Positions 44,953-54,737 of a stretch of 64,000 nucleotides of DNA are shown here, one piece after another. The position numbers were made by a program, and so were the translations under genes. The stretch spans positions 6,138,001 through 6,202,000 of the forward strand of contig NZ_CP059724.1 of the NCBI RefSeq assembly GCF_022369515.1, read 5' to 3'. Position 1 is the stretch's first letter. The number at the start of each line of letters is the position of its first letter. The notes under the pieces are model-generated. The model was not told the DNA's origin. It saw only the letters and a list, made by a program, of their open reading frames with translations, and made no database searches. Source of the stretch: Paenibacillus sp. 19GGS1-52. GTDB lineage: Bacteria; Bacillota; Bacilli; Paenibacillales; Paenibacillaceae.

Positions 44953-46533
44953 TTATTTATGGGTGGTCAGGAAGGCATCAACCTGAGTTTGCAGTTCTGT
45001 CTGAACCTTATCAATACCAGCAGCTTTCAACTGCTTGATCAGGTCAGCTTGACCCTTATCAACATCTGGAATCAATCCGTATTCCAACGGAATTGCATAT
45101 CTAAGCATTACGTTGCCGATATTGGCTACTTCATTCTTCACGTTAGTATCATTGAAGACGAAGGTTTCCAGCGGGAAGTGATAAATGCTGGACTGCCAGC
45201 TGTTGAACATATCATCGGCTTCTACCGGATATGAAGCATCTTGACGGTTAAGCGGTGAGTTCCAGCCCCAGTTCGAGAAGCCAGTGTAGCCAGCGGCATT
45301 CGGACCTGCAGTATACTTGTCGTCACCTTGTGGAACGTAGTTCGTGCCTGAGATACCGTACATCGTCAAATCATGAATTTCCTTGTCATTCTGCAGAAGG
45401 TCAATCAGCATCAAAGAACGTTCAGCATTCTTGGAGGTTGCATGGATCGCCATACCATTTTGTGTAGAAATGGCTGCGATTTTTTTCTTGTCCGGTGTGA
45501 TATCGGCAATAGCCAGCTCGATTTCTGGTTTGTCCCGACGCATTTCGGCTAAGTTAGCGGCAACCGTACCCAGGTTCTGTGCATAAGAAGACACTTTGCC
45601 TGCTTTAATATCCTGCCATACATCGTTTTTGTTGCTGACTACATTCTTGGACCATACGCCATTGTCTGCGAGATCCTTGTAGTAGGTGAGCAATTGTTTG
45701 TATTCAGGAGTATCGTAGATGTTGAATATTTTACCCGTTGTATCATCTAGATCATAAGCTAGTGGAAGCAGGTTAGCGTCAACTAGATTCCAGTTATTGT
45801 TCTGTTCCAGCGTTGCTTGGTCAAGCTCATGCCATTTCCAGCCGTCTGCTGCCTTGGCACCATAAGCGGTGATTCCTTTTTCATTCTTAGCAACCGTTTT
45901 CAAATAATTACCGTAGGATTCCAGGTTGGTAATCTCAGGAAGATTGTATTTCTTGCGAAGATCTTCGCGGTATAGAACCACTTTGTCGGTAACTTCAACA
46001 TTGTTATTAGGAACCATGAACAGCTTGCCATCCACTTTTGCTTGTTCCCACGAAACTTTTGGCATAGCTTCCCAAGTCAGCGGCATGTATTTCGACAGCA
46101 TATCATCTGTCAATTCCATGAATCCGCCTTTCAAGGCCTGGTCATTATAGAATGCCCAGTTAGCGGTGTAGGCGATATCAAAATCTTCATTTGCGGCAAA
46201 CTTCAGTGGGTATTTCTGTGAATAGTCGGACCAGTCAAGGAATTCCACTTCAACGGTTGCATTGATCTTTGCTTTCAGTTTCGTATTCAGTTCAGCGAAT
46301 ACTTTGTCGTAGTCAGCAGGCTGACCACCGATCATCAGCATTTTTAATTTAACTTCTTTAGATGTGTCTACAGCTCCGGGAGCTTCCGTAGCTGCCACAT
46401 TTTCTGTCTTCGTGTTGGTCTCGGCAGCCGTATTATTCGCATTATTGTTACCTCCACCGCAAGCACTAAGCAGCGTCGATAACATAAGAACGAAGGCCAG
46501 CGAAAACGTTAACTTCTTTTTCTTGTTGATCAT
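44953..46533 (-). CDS. Extracellular solute-binding lipoprotein (DUF3502 C-terminus)
   Basis: A 526-residue sugar-binding lipoprotein. Signal peptide residues 1-25 end in the lipobox LLSACGGG; a low-complexity Asn/Thr/Glu spacer follows, then a family-1 binding fold. The C-terminal DVDKGQADLIKQLKAAGIDKVQTELQTQVDAF resembles the DUF3502 end of the first binding protein at 4551. It follows its two permease genes rather than preceding them, unlike locus one. The ATG follows AGGGGGA. It likely captures a galactose-containing oligosaccharide (inferred from GH35 and GH2). Confidence 0.93.
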   Translation of the reverse strand: MINKKKKLTFSLAFVLMLSTLLSACGGGNNNANNTAAETNTKTENVAATEAPGAVDTSKEVKLKMLMIGGQPADYDKVFAELNTKLKAKINATVEVEFLDWSDYSQKYPLKFAANEDFDIAYTANWAFYNDQALKGGFMELTDDMLSKYMPLTWEAMPKVSWEQAKVDGKLFMVPNNNVEVTDKVVLYREDLRKKYNLPEITNLESYGNYLKTVAKNEKGITAYGAKAADGWKWHELDQATLEQNNNWNLVDANLLPLAYDLDDTTGKIFNIYDTPEYKQLLTYYKDLADNGVWSKNVVSNKNDVWQDIKAGKVSSYAQNLGTVAANLAEMRRDKPEIELAIADITPDKKKIAAISTQNGMAIHATSKNAERSLMLIDLLQNDKEIHDLTMYGISGTNYVPQGDDKYTAGPNAAGYTGFSNWGWNSPLNRQDASYPVEADDMFNSWQSSIYHFPLETFVFNDTNVKNEVANIGNVMLRYAIPLEYGLIPDVDKGQADLIKQLKAAGIDKVQTELQTQVDAFLTTHK

Positions 46534-46596
46534 GACGAGTGTTCCCCCTAATCAAGTGTTTTTTTAGTTTCTATTGATAACCAGGTTTCCCTGAGA

Positions 46597-47526
46597 TCAT
46601 CCTTTTACGGAGCCAAGCGTAAGTCCTGATACAAAATATTTTTGAATAAACGGATAAGCGACCAAGACAGGTCCAGTAGCCACGAGCGTCATCGCCATCT
46701 TCAAACTTTCGGTAGGCAGATCCATATTAACCACGACACCGGTCTCCATCATTGCCTTACGCATGCCATCCATATTGCCTAGCATTTTGTATAAATAGTA
46801 TTGTAACGGCATCAGATCGGAATTAGAAATAAAGAGCAGCGCGTTATACCAATCATTCCAGTAGGCCAGAGCTATAAACAGTCCGATGGTGGCCAGTGCT
46901 GGCTTGGACAGCGGAACGATAAGCTTGCGGAAAATCAGGAAGTCACTGGCACCATCGATCTTCGCCGATTCATTAATAGCATCTGGGATGCTGCTCATGA
47001 ACGACTTCATGACGATGATGTAGAACACATTCATCAGTAGCGGTAGAATCAGCACCAGAATCGTATCCTTTAAGTGCAGATTATTCACAATCATCAGATA
47101 CCACGGTACTAGTCCTCCACTGAACAAGGTGGTGAAGAAGAAGAAGAAGGAGAAGTGATTGCGCCATTTAAAATCTCTACGGGATAAGACATAACCCGTC
47201 ATAGCTGTCAGGAATAATCCGCACGATGTGCCGACAACGGTGACGAATATAGTCACGCTATAGGCTTTTAGCATATCGGCAGGATACTTGAACAGAAGGC
47301 TGTAGGCTTCGGTGGAGAATGCTTTCGGGAAGATCTGAAACCCATATTGGATAATCGAGCTTTCCTCGGTTAGAGAGGATGAAAGAATTAGCACAAATGG
47401 GAAAAGACAGAATAGGGCAAGCAGCGTAAGCGTTACATATCCGATAACAGAGAGCAGGACACGGTCCGCATGTTTGCGTTTGGCGCCCGCTGGCTTAACT
47501 TCTAAATTCGCAACCGTTGAACTCAT
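46597..47526 (-). CDS. CUT1 sugar ABC permease, YtcP/AraQ-like
   Basis: A 309-residue membrane permease with a first transmembrane helix near 28-50 (SVIGYVTLTLLALFCLFPFVLIL) and an EAA loop PDAINESAKIDGASDFLIFRKLIVPLSKP near 195. It ends FIQKYFVSGLTLGSVKG. It partners the LplB-like permease (17-base gap) and lies before the binding-protein gene. Its ATG follows GGGAGG. Confidence 0.93.
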   Translation of the reverse strand: MSSTVANLEVKPAGAKRKHADRVLLSVIGYVTLTLLALFCLFPFVLILSSSLTEESSIIQYGFQIFPKAFSTEAYSLLFKYPADMLKAYSVTIFVTVVGTSCGLFLTAMTGYVLSRRDFKWRNHFSFFFFFTTLFSGGLVPWYLMIVNNLHLKDTILVLILPLLMNVFYIIVMKSFMSSIPDAINESAKIDGASDFLIFRKLIVPLSKPALATIGLFIALAYWNDWYNALLFISNSDLMPLQYYLYKMLGNMDGMRKAMMETGVVVNMDLPTESLKMAMTLVATGPVLVAYPFIQKYFVSGLTLGSVKG

Positions 47527-47543
47527 AGTATGACCTCCCTTTC

Positions 47544-48464
47544 CTAGAATAAAGCTCGATCTTTGTCGTATTTACGCACTGCATAGTTAGCAAATATTAT
47601 AGTTCCGAATCCGAGCAGCGACTGGTAGAAGCCTGCAGCAGCAGACATCCCAATTTCGTTCGAGGTCGTTAGTGACCGGAATACGAAGGTATCAATAACG
47701 TCTGTTGATGAGAACAGCAAGCCGTTGTTGCCGACCATGTTATAGAACATTCCGAAGTCTCCCCGGAAGATGTTTCCAATCGCTAGCAGAACCAGAATGA
47801 TAACAGTAGGCATCAGATTTGGCACGGTAATTTTCATGATACGTTGGAAGATGTTCGCTCCATCAATCTCTGCGGCTTCGTACATTTCGGTATCAATACC
47901 AGTTATAGCTGCCAGATACATGATCGAACCATAACCTAGCGCTTTCCAAGCGGATACTACAACCAGAATGAAAGGCCAATACGAAGGTGTGTTATACACA
48001 TCAATTGGAGTCATGCCTAGCCCTTTGAGCAGCACATTCAATGTACCTACATCATAGTTGAACAGGTTATACGCAATCGCCCCAACCACAACCCATGAGA
48101 TAAAGTATGGAAGAAATATTGCGGTCTGAGCCAGCTTGCGGAACCATTTGCCCACTGCCTCAAATAACAGAATGGCGGCGAAAATCTGCAACACATTATT
48201 AACGACGATAAATGCGATATTGTATAATGCTGTATTTCGCGTTACACGCCAAGCGTCACCTGAATTAAAGAAAAATCGGAAATTATCAAGTCCGTTCCAG
48301 GGGCTCCCGAAGACACCACCTGTGTAGCTGTATTGCTTAAAAGCCAGTATGATACCTGCCATAGGTAAGTACGCAAACACCAGGAAAAATATCACAGCGG
48401 GTGTTAGCATGAGTAGCAGCGTTTTATATTTTTTTACATCACTCCAGAAGCCGTATCGGTTCAT
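47544..48464 (-). CDS. CUT1 sugar ABC permease, LplB-like
   Basis: A 306-residue membrane permease, first gene of the transporter operon. The N-terminal hydrophobic segment LLLMLTPAVIFFLVFAYLPMAG (about 16-37) and the EAA loop YEAAEIDGANIFQRIMKITVPNLMP near 200 place it in the LplB family. The ATG follows AAAGGGGAG. The 278-base gap upstream separates it from the response regulator and should hold the regulated promoter. No ATPase gene is in the locus. Confidence 0.93.
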   Translation of the reverse strand: MNRYGFWSDVKKYKTLLLMLTPAVIFFLVFAYLPMAGIILAFKQYSYTGGVFGSPWNGLDNFRFFFNSGDAWRVTRNTALYNIAFIVVNNVLQIFAAILLFEAVGKWFRKLAQTAIFLPYFISWVVVGAIAYNLFNYDVGTLNVLLKGLGMTPIDVYNTPSYWPFILVVVSAWKALGYGSIMYLAAITGIDTEMYEAAEIDGANIFQRIMKITVPNLMPTVIILVLLAIGNIFRGDFGMFYNMVGNNGLLFSSTDVIDTFVFRSLTTSNEIGMSAAAGFYQSLLGFGTIIFANYAVRKYDKDRALF

Positions 48465-48742
48465 CTCTACTCCCCTTTCTTTGTCTCTACATGCTTCATT
48501 ATAAAGGGGTAATCAGTGCCTGTGGATTCAGCCAAACAACTAAAAGCAATACTAATTCACCGATCGCGAATTTTTTCGAGGTTTATATACGCAAGAAGAA
48601 ACGGCTTTGCCGTCCTTTTAGGGATGGTACCCGTTTCTTCGAGAAATATAAGGATAAGTTATCGTGTGAAGCATATAAATTCTTAGATTTCAAAAAAAAG
48701 GACCTGCGGTCTGCATATGACCGAAAGCCAGCTTGCCTATTT
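48465..48742. repeat. Intergenic region with a 55-base palindromic element
   Basis: No gene. At 48596-48650 a palindromic element runs from AAGAAACGGC to CCCGTTTCTTCGAGAAATAT, with an inner GCCGTCC/GGGATGG stem. A close relative lies at 56233. It sits between the regulator stop and the transporter promoter region, both on minus. Confidence 0.7.
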
Positions 48743-50314
48743 CTATATTTTGTTCTTCTTCCGAAACTCCCCTGGTGTCATGCCTGTTGTCTGCTTAAAC
48801 TGCCGATTGAAGTAAATCATGTTCTTATAACCCATCCGCTCTGCAATCTCATAAATCTTCAGGGTTGGGTCCCTAAGCAGCTCGCATACACAGTTTGTCT
48901 TGCGCTCATTCACGTAATCGCTAAACGGCACCTTGGTTTCTTCTTTAAAGAGAAAGCCCAAATAATTTGGTGTGAAATCAAAATGTGCTGCGACCTCTTT
49001 GAGCGTAATCTTCTTCTCCAGATTCTCTTCTACGTAACGCATGATCTCATCAATCAGCTTGCGCTTTTGCCGCTGCCGCTTCACATACAGCAGTTCTGAC
49101 AGCTCGAAGAATCTCCGTCTTAGCCAAGAAAGGATGTCATGAATCGTCTCGAATTGGAATAAAATATCCGGCTGGTGCAACTCCCACTGCAAGATCTCGT
49201 ACAGGTTCTCGTTCTGCTGCTGGAGCGCTGCATGCAGATTGGAGGTGATACGAACGATTAACTCATACACATCTTTCTTCCGGGCTACTGGCATATCCCC
49301 ATTAAACAGCTCCAGCAAATGATCGTCAATGGCTACCAGATCATATTCGATGATCGCTTCCAGCAAGTGTTCCACTGTTGTGTCAATACGCCCTCCTCGA
49401 GTATCCCGCGGAGACGACTCCATCGTGTCGCGAATCAGCCGGTTCTTGCCAAGCAGCCATTTGGCGCTAAGCGCCGCCTCTGCTAACCGATAGGACTCAT
49501 GCAGTGCCGCATCATCATAGGCGTAGCGCCCTACTCCGACCGTAACGGTATATGCCGAAGCCTTCGCAACCTTCTGGATGAGTTCCTCCAGTTGATTCAG
49601 GAAGAGCTCCTTTGGAATGGCTGAAAGGAGGACAAACCGGGTCGGGTAGACCGCAATCAGAGTCCCAAGCTTCGCCTCTGTAGCGAAGGACTTAATAATC
49701 AAAGCAATCTGCCGGGTCTTAATCCGCGATTCCTCCTCAGAGAGATCCCGCAGCTTCCATTCCAGATCATCGATTTCCACGATCGCAACCGCTGAACCGC
49801 CGAGCAGGAGCGGATCGAGCACAGTTCGTAGATGTGACTCAGCTGGGCCCGGTGACTCGTCATCGAACCAACGAAGCAGCAGCTCTTCATTTACCAGCGA
49901 CAGCGCCTCCGAGAAGGAGCGGTCCTTTTCCCTTTCCTGCTCCATCTTCTCGCAGAGCGAGCGTAACATCTCATATAGATCCTTATCTTCGACAGGTTTG
50001 AGCAAATAACCGGAGGCGTTGATCTGTATCGCTTCTTTAGCATAGCTAAAGTCCTCATGACCACTGATAAAAACAATCTTCACGTTCGGGTTTACAGCCT
50101 TCGCCTTACGTGCGAATTCGATTCCTGTCATAATCGGCATGCGGATATCCGACAGAATAATATCGATCCGTTCCTCCTCCATGACCTTGAGGGCAAGGAA
50201 GCCGCTATTCGCTGTACCCGCTACCTGGATGTCCATTTCGCTAGCAAGCACCCGGCGGCGCAGCCACTCCAAGTCTACGGCTTCATCGTCTACCAGCAAT
50301 ACGTTAATACTCAC
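48743..50314 (-). CDS. Response regulator, YesN-like with AraC-type DNA-binding domain
   Basis: A 523-residue regulator. The receiver (residues 4-120) has LLVDDEAVDLEWLRRRV and the phospho-acceptor in IDIILSDIRMPIMTG (about residue 55). A middle GGDEF-like-looking region of unknown role follows, and the AraC-type HTH pair occupies about 420-520 (KITLKEVAAHFDFTPNYLGFLFKEET, LKIYEIAERMGYKNMIYFNRQFKQTTGMTP). It starts at GTG 50314 after GAAGGGGG, 27 bases beyond the kinase gene. It should control the adjacent permease/binding-protein/GH35 operon. Confidence 0.94.
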   Translation of the reverse strand: MSINVLLVDDEAVDLEWLRRRVLASEMDIQVAGTANSGFLALKVMEEERIDIILSDIRMPIMTGIEFARKAKAVNPNVKIVFISGHEDFSYAKEAIQINASGYLLKPVEDKDLYEMLRSLCEKMEQEREKDRSFSEALSLVNEELLLRWFDDESPGPAESHLRTVLDPLLLGGSAVAIVEIDDLEWKLRDLSEEESRIKTRQIALIIKSFATEAKLGTLIAVYPTRFVLLSAIPKELFLNQLEELIQKVAKASAYTVTVGVGRYAYDDAALHESYRLAEAALSAKWLLGKNRLIRDTMESSPRDTRGGRIDTTVEHLLEAIIEYDLVAIDDHLLELFNGDMPVARKKDVYELIVRITSNLHAALQQQNENLYEILQWELHQPDILFQFETIHDILSWLRRRFFELSELLYVKRQRQKRKLIDEIMRYVEENLEKKITLKEVAAHFDFTPNYLGFLFKEETKVPFSDYVNERKTNCVCELLRDPTLKIYEIAERMGYKNMIYFNRQFKQTTGMTPGEFRKKNKI

Positions 50315-50341
50315 CCTAAGACCCCCTTCTCTTGATGTATT

Positions 50342-52081
50342 TCATGATGTGGTACTCTCGTCAGCATCGTTACGATCCCGAACATCCGCTGGAAAAAGAA
50401 GCTGTACAGTCGTCCCCGCTCCATAAATACTCGCGATAGTCACACCATACGCATCGCCATACCTTAGCTTTATCCGTTCATCTACATTCTTCACACCATA
50501 GCCGCCAGCCTGAGTGGGTCCTGTCATCAATTTTCTAACGGTCTCTGGACGCATGCCAATCCCATTATCAATCACCTTCAGCTCAATGCGGTCGCCTATC
50601 CGTTTTCCTGTCAAGCGGATCGCAATCGTCTCCCCAAACCAAGCATGCTTGAACACATTTTCCACAAAGGGCTGCAGAACCAGCTTAATAATCTGCATGT
50701 CCAGAATATCTGGATCAACATCGACATAGATGGTAAATGCATCGGCGTACTTTACTCGCTGAATTTCAAGATAGGTCTCTACCTGCTCCAGTTCTTTCTT
50801 CAGCAAGATGTACACGTTCCCCTGATTTAGCGTCAGTCGGTAGAAACGGGAGAGACCCTGTACCATGCCCGTTACTTTTTCTATCTCACCAAGGTTTGCC
50901 AAGCTATTGATCGTCGAAAGTGTATTATACAGGAAGTGGGGGTTAATCTGAGCTTGCAGTGCCTCGAGTTCCGCCTGCTTCTTCTGGATGCCCTGCACAT
51001 ATACGCTGTTGATCAGCTCCTGAATATTGATCGCCATGAGATTGAATGCAGCAGCAATTTGCACGAATTCATCGTTGCCGGAGAAACGTATACGCTTCTG
51101 AAAGTTACCCTCCTGGAATGATCGGACGAGACCTACAATCCGCGACATTTTCCGCCCAGACAAACGTGCAACGATAAAACCGATAAAAGTCATGACTATG
51201 AAGCTGATTGCGCACACTCCCAGAATGACCTTTTGCAGCCTGCCAGCATCTCTTGTCAAATACGTGTGAGGCACCAGGGTTTCAATTACGAAATCCGACC
51301 CTGGGATCTTCTCATGGAGACTTAAATAAGACTCTTGGGTATCTCCCTGTTCAGCCGTGCCGCTTTGGTATAGGGGGTCCCCTGTCAACTGATCTATCAA
51401 CCGGAGTGTAACACCATCTTCTACCGGAAAAGCGGAGAAACCACCGAGCAGGTCACCCAAGGACGCCGTTATCCGGACATAGCCGATCACGGTCTTATAG
51501 TCACTGAAAGAGACTAGCCTACGAATATGTGAGATGTTGCCCAGTTTCTGGTCTGTATCAATCTGAATCCAGATATTGTCCCGCTCCGAATCCTTCAAGG
51601 CTTGGTACCATTTGGTGCCAGCGATATCTTCAAAGGGCAGAATGTAATAATCACTGTCCTTAATAGGTTCCTCCAAGTTGTCACCCGACACGATGTTCAA
51701 GTCACTATTCAACGTATAGAGCATGAAACGGATATTGTTCCCAAAGAGCTGTAAGGGCGATTTCAGCTGGGGAACGATCTCATCCATCATCGTGAGGTAG
51801 ATATCGAGCCGATCCCCCTTCTTCTGGAGCGCACGCTGAAACGGCAGGCTGCCGAACAACGTATCCGACATCCGCTGGATTTCATCCATCTGATAGCGGA
51901 TATTGTTCCTCGCCTGCTCCATACCGGTGCGGATATTCGTTTCGGCCATTTCAGTCCGTGACTCGGTCAGCATGGAATAAGAAATGTACCCAATAAGCAC
52001 GTCCGTCAGCAGCACAAGAAGTAAATAGGGAATCATCATTTTGTAGGTGAAAGGCATAAAACGCTGCTTCTTGATCGCCAT
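50342..52081 (-). CDS. Sensor histidine kinase, YesM-like
   Basis: A 579-residue membrane kinase with transmembrane segments near residues 13-35 and 280-305, an extracellular sensory domain between them, a HAMP linker near 310-360, the His_kinase domain with ALQAQINPHFLYNTLSTINSLANL near 385 (phospho-acceptor His), and an HATPase with KVIDNGIGMRPE near 515. Partner of the regulator at 48743. It may be co-transcribed with GH2 upstream (118-base gap). Confidence 0.94.
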   Translation of the reverse strand: MAIKKQRFMPFTYKMMIPYLLLVLLTDVLIGYISYSMLTESRTEMAETNIRTGMEQARNNIRYQMDEIQRMSDTLFGSLPFQRALQKKGDRLDIYLTMMDEIVPQLKSPLQLFGNNIRFMLYTLNSDLNIVSGDNLEEPIKDSDYYILPFEDIAGTKWYQALKDSERDNIWIQIDTDQKLGNISHIRRLVSFSDYKTVIGYVRITASLGDLLGGFSAFPVEDGVTLRLIDQLTGDPLYQSGTAEQGDTQESYLSLHEKIPGSDFVIETLVPHTYLTRDAGRLQKVILGVCAISFIVMTFIGFIVARLSGRKMSRIVGLVRSFQEGNFQKRIRFSGNDEFVQIAAAFNLMAINIQELINSVYVQGIQKKQAELEALQAQINPHFLYNTLSTINSLANLGEIEKVTGMVQGLSRFYRLTLNQGNVYILLKKELEQVETYLEIQRVKYADAFTIYVDVDPDILDMQIIKLVLQPFVENVFKHAWFGETIAIRLTGKRIGDRIELKVIDNGIGMRPETVRKLMTGPTQAGGYGVKNVDERIKLRYGDAYGVTIASIYGAGTTVQLLFPADVRDRNDADESTTS

Positions 52082-52199
52082 TATTGCTTACTTCCTCTAT
52101 GTCGAATTTGGTATGTTTATCTTAACGTTCCGGGCTGCAGAAATAAATAGGAGACTGAACATTACCAATACCTCTTTCATAATTCCTGCTAAGCCCAGG

Positions 52200-54575
52200 C
52201 TACTGTGTCACATGCGCCTGCAGCTCTACTTCCGCTGCCACCAGCCCCGTTGAGACAGCCTTCAAGCGGATTGGACCTCCAACGTGCAGCGACTGAATGA
52301 GTGCCAGACACCTGCCGTTGAACGTTCTGCGAATCGTTGCCTTGTCCGGTTCATGACTGCTCGGGTTGCCATTGCCTACCCCAAGAATATGGCCTGCGCC
52401 TTCCACCTCGAACCTAATCTCGTTGTCGGCAGTCGGAACGAGATTCCCTTGTTTGTCCAGAACGGCAACACGGATGGGAATTGTATCGGAACCGTCTGCC
52501 GCCAGCGACTGGCGATCAGGAACCAATTGGATCTGATACGGCTGTCCAGCAGTAACCACCACTTGCTCGACAACTGGTTGACCGTCCTGGTTCCCGATCG
52601 CTTTTAACTCACCTGGTTCATAAACGACCTTCCATGACTGATGCTCTATCCGGTTCACCTGCTGCTCCCCCAGACTTCTGCCATTCAGGAATAGCTCAAC
52701 TGTCTCGGTATTGGAGAATATCCGTACATCAATCACTTTACCTTCTTTCCCCTCCCAATTCCAATGCGGGAACACATGCACCAGCGGCTCATCTGTCCAT
52801 ACTGCCTGCATGTAATAATAGATATCTTTAGGAAATCCACAGGTATCCATGACTCCAAAATGCGAGTTGATGCACGGCCAGAGGTAGGGGGTGGGCTCGC
52901 CCCGATAGTCGAAGCCCGTCCAGATAAATACGCCGGTCAGGAACCTGTTCTGCACTACATCGCTCCATGCTCTCTCTGGACTGCAGCCCCATGAAGGAAT
53001 GTTCGTCCCATATTCGGAACAATACCCCCGCACCGGATCATCCTCATAGATTCCCCTCGTTACCGTAAAGCTGGCACTTTCACTGCCAATCATCCGACGG
53101 TTCGGATGCTGTTCATGATCACGAATGTCCAGATGCTCTCGTTGTCCGTAATTGTAGCCCGTGATGTCAACGACATCCGTATAGCCCCCTTCATTCCAGC
53201 CATGATTCATCGCAGCTGAGGTTGGCCTTGTCGGATCAAGCCTTCTGGTTGTAGCCGCCAAGGTTTGTAAGATCCGGGTACCCCTGACGGTTCCTTCCAA
53301 GATCTCCTCGTTCTCCAGATTCCATATGATGACGCAAGGGTGATTACGATCTCGGTAGATTAGCCGCTCCAGCTGCGATAGACCATTCGGGGTGCTGTCG
53401 AGCTTGCGGTTCTCGTCCATGACCAGCAGTCCGATTCTGTCACAGATGTCCAGAAGCTCAGGCGTTGGCGGATGATGGGCACTGCGGTAAGCGTTAGAAC
53501 CCATCTCCTTCAGCAGCTTAAGCTTATATTCGATTAGGCTGTCTGGAAGAGCTACGCCCACACCAGCAAAGTCCTGATGGTTGCAGGTACCTTTAATCAG
53601 AAGCGGCTCTCCATTCAGAAAAAAGCCTTCGCTCGCATCAAAGTGGATCGTGCGAATCCCAAAGATAGTCTCATACCGGTCCGTCTCCACACCAGCGGAC
53701 TTCACCACTGAAATCGCCTTATATAGATAAGGCTCATCCGGGGACCAGAGAATGGGATGTGGCACCGTGAATGTCTGCGCAAGTTCCAGCTCACTATACC
53801 AATCGGCATAAGCCTGCACCTCTCCGGAGTGAACCAGGCTACTCCCTGCATCATAAATCTCCGTAGTGAGTGTGCAGTCTCTCCCTTGCGTTTCTTCATT
53901 ACATATTCGGGTTCTGATATTCACAACAGCCTGTTCCTGATCAACCTCAGGCGTTGTAATATAAGTACCGTGCTCTGCTATATGCAGGCGTTCATTCTGC
54001 TGCAGCCATACATGACGATAGATGCCGCATCCCTCGTACCACCAGCCCTCGAATTCTGTAGCATCCACTTTCACCAGAATGACGTTTCTGCCTTCGGTTC
54101 CATACCGAAGCATATCCGTTAAATCATAGCTGAAGCTGCTGTATCCCCCTCTATGCTCGCCAAGCAAATGCCCGTTAACCCACACGGTGCTTGTCCCAGA
54201 AACTCCGTCAAAGCGAATCATCCACTTTTTCCCTATGCCTGCTGCCGGAATGTCAAAAGTCTTGCGGTATAATCCTACTCCTCCCGGCAGATAGCCGTGG
54301 CTGCCGCCTCTGGCCCCGAGCGAATCATCCTGCACGTACTGCTGTTCCACACACCAGTCATGTGGAAGCGCAAGCGGCGTCCAGTGGAGCGGCTGTGTAT
54401 CCATGCCTTTATCGTCATAGGCGATATCCAGCCATTCCCCGTCATCCACGGAAGCGCAGTCGGTGATCCCACCTGTCATGCCTCCCTTGACCGAATGCGG
54501 AATGCGAATATCTCCATGATGGAAATTCCAGTGGTCATCGAACAAAGTTTTCTTTCTCGTATATACAGGATTCAT
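52200..54575 (-). CDS. Glycoside hydrolase family 2 beta-galactosidase-like enzyme
   Basis: A 791-residue GH2 enzyme. The sugar-binding domain (about 60-220) contains KKWMIRFDGVSGTSTVWVNGHLLGEHRGGYSSFSYDLT; the immunoglobulin-like domain follows; the barrel has HHPPTPELLDICDRIGLLVMDENRKLD near 370 and an acid/base Glu probably in VIIWNLENEEIL near 405, with the nucleophile in MIGSESASFTV near 495. The C-terminus has Ig-like domains. It has no signal peptide. ATG 54575 follows AGGAGG. It cleaves beta-linked sugars, probably galactose; GH2 also includes glucuronidases and mannosidases. Confidence 0.91.
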   Translation of the reverse strand: MNPVYTRKKTLFDDHWNFHHGDIRIPHSVKGGMTGGITDCASVDDGEWLDIAYDDKGMDTQPLHWTPLALPHDWCVEQQYVQDDSLGARGGSHGYLPGGVGLYRKTFDIPAAGIGKKWMIRFDGVSGTSTVWVNGHLLGEHRGGYSSFSYDLTDMLRYGTEGRNVILVKVDATEFEGWWYEGCGIYRHVWLQQNERLHIAEHGTYITTPEVDQEQAVVNIRTRICNEETQGRDCTLTTEIYDAGSSLVHSGEVQAYADWYSELELAQTFTVPHPILWSPDEPYLYKAISVVKSAGVETDRYETIFGIRTIHFDASEGFFLNGEPLLIKGTCNHQDFAGVGVALPDSLIEYKLKLLKEMGSNAYRSAHHPPTPELLDICDRIGLLVMDENRKLDSTPNGLSQLERLIYRDRNHPCVIIWNLENEEILEGTVRGTRILQTLAATTRRLDPTRPTSAAMNHGWNEGGYTDVVDITGYNYGQREHLDIRDHEQHPNRRMIGSESASFTVTRGIYEDDPVRGYCSEYGTNIPSWGCSPERAWSDVVQNRFLTGVFIWTGFDYRGEPTPYLWPCINSHFGVMDTCGFPKDIYYYMQAVWTDEPLVHVFPHWNWEGKEGKVIDVRIFSNTETVELFLNGRSLGEQQVNRIEHQSWKVVYEPGELKAIGNQDGQPVVEQVVVTAGQPYQIQLVPDRQSLAADGSDTIPIRVAVLDKQGNLVPTADNEIRFEVEGAGHILGVGNGNPSSHEPDKATIRRTFNGRCLALIQSLHVGGPIRLKAVSTGLVAAEVELQAHVTQ

Positions 54576-54693
54576 TTCATGCCGCCTCCTACTAGACTAT
54601 ATACATATTGTATTTGAAAAAAGTCTGAAATAGTTAGCACAATGCTAGGGTTCGATAGCACTATATGAACATAGGGATAAGTCCAAGTGCAAA

Positions 54694-54737
54694 AAGAGCA
54701 AAGTTCAGGCCCTTGTTTCGGTCTGAACTTTGCTCTT
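54694..54737 (-). terminator. Terminator of the MarR-type gene
   Basis: A 15-base stem (AAGAGCAAAGTTCAG and its complement) with a 14-base loop, followed on minus by TTTTTGC. The stop codon TAA lies at the edge of the right arm. Confidence 0.88.

Noticed and set aside
48491-49099. 202-codon plus-strand frame
   Set aside because: Runs over the palindromic element and then antisense to the response regulator; no motif and no ribosome-binding site.
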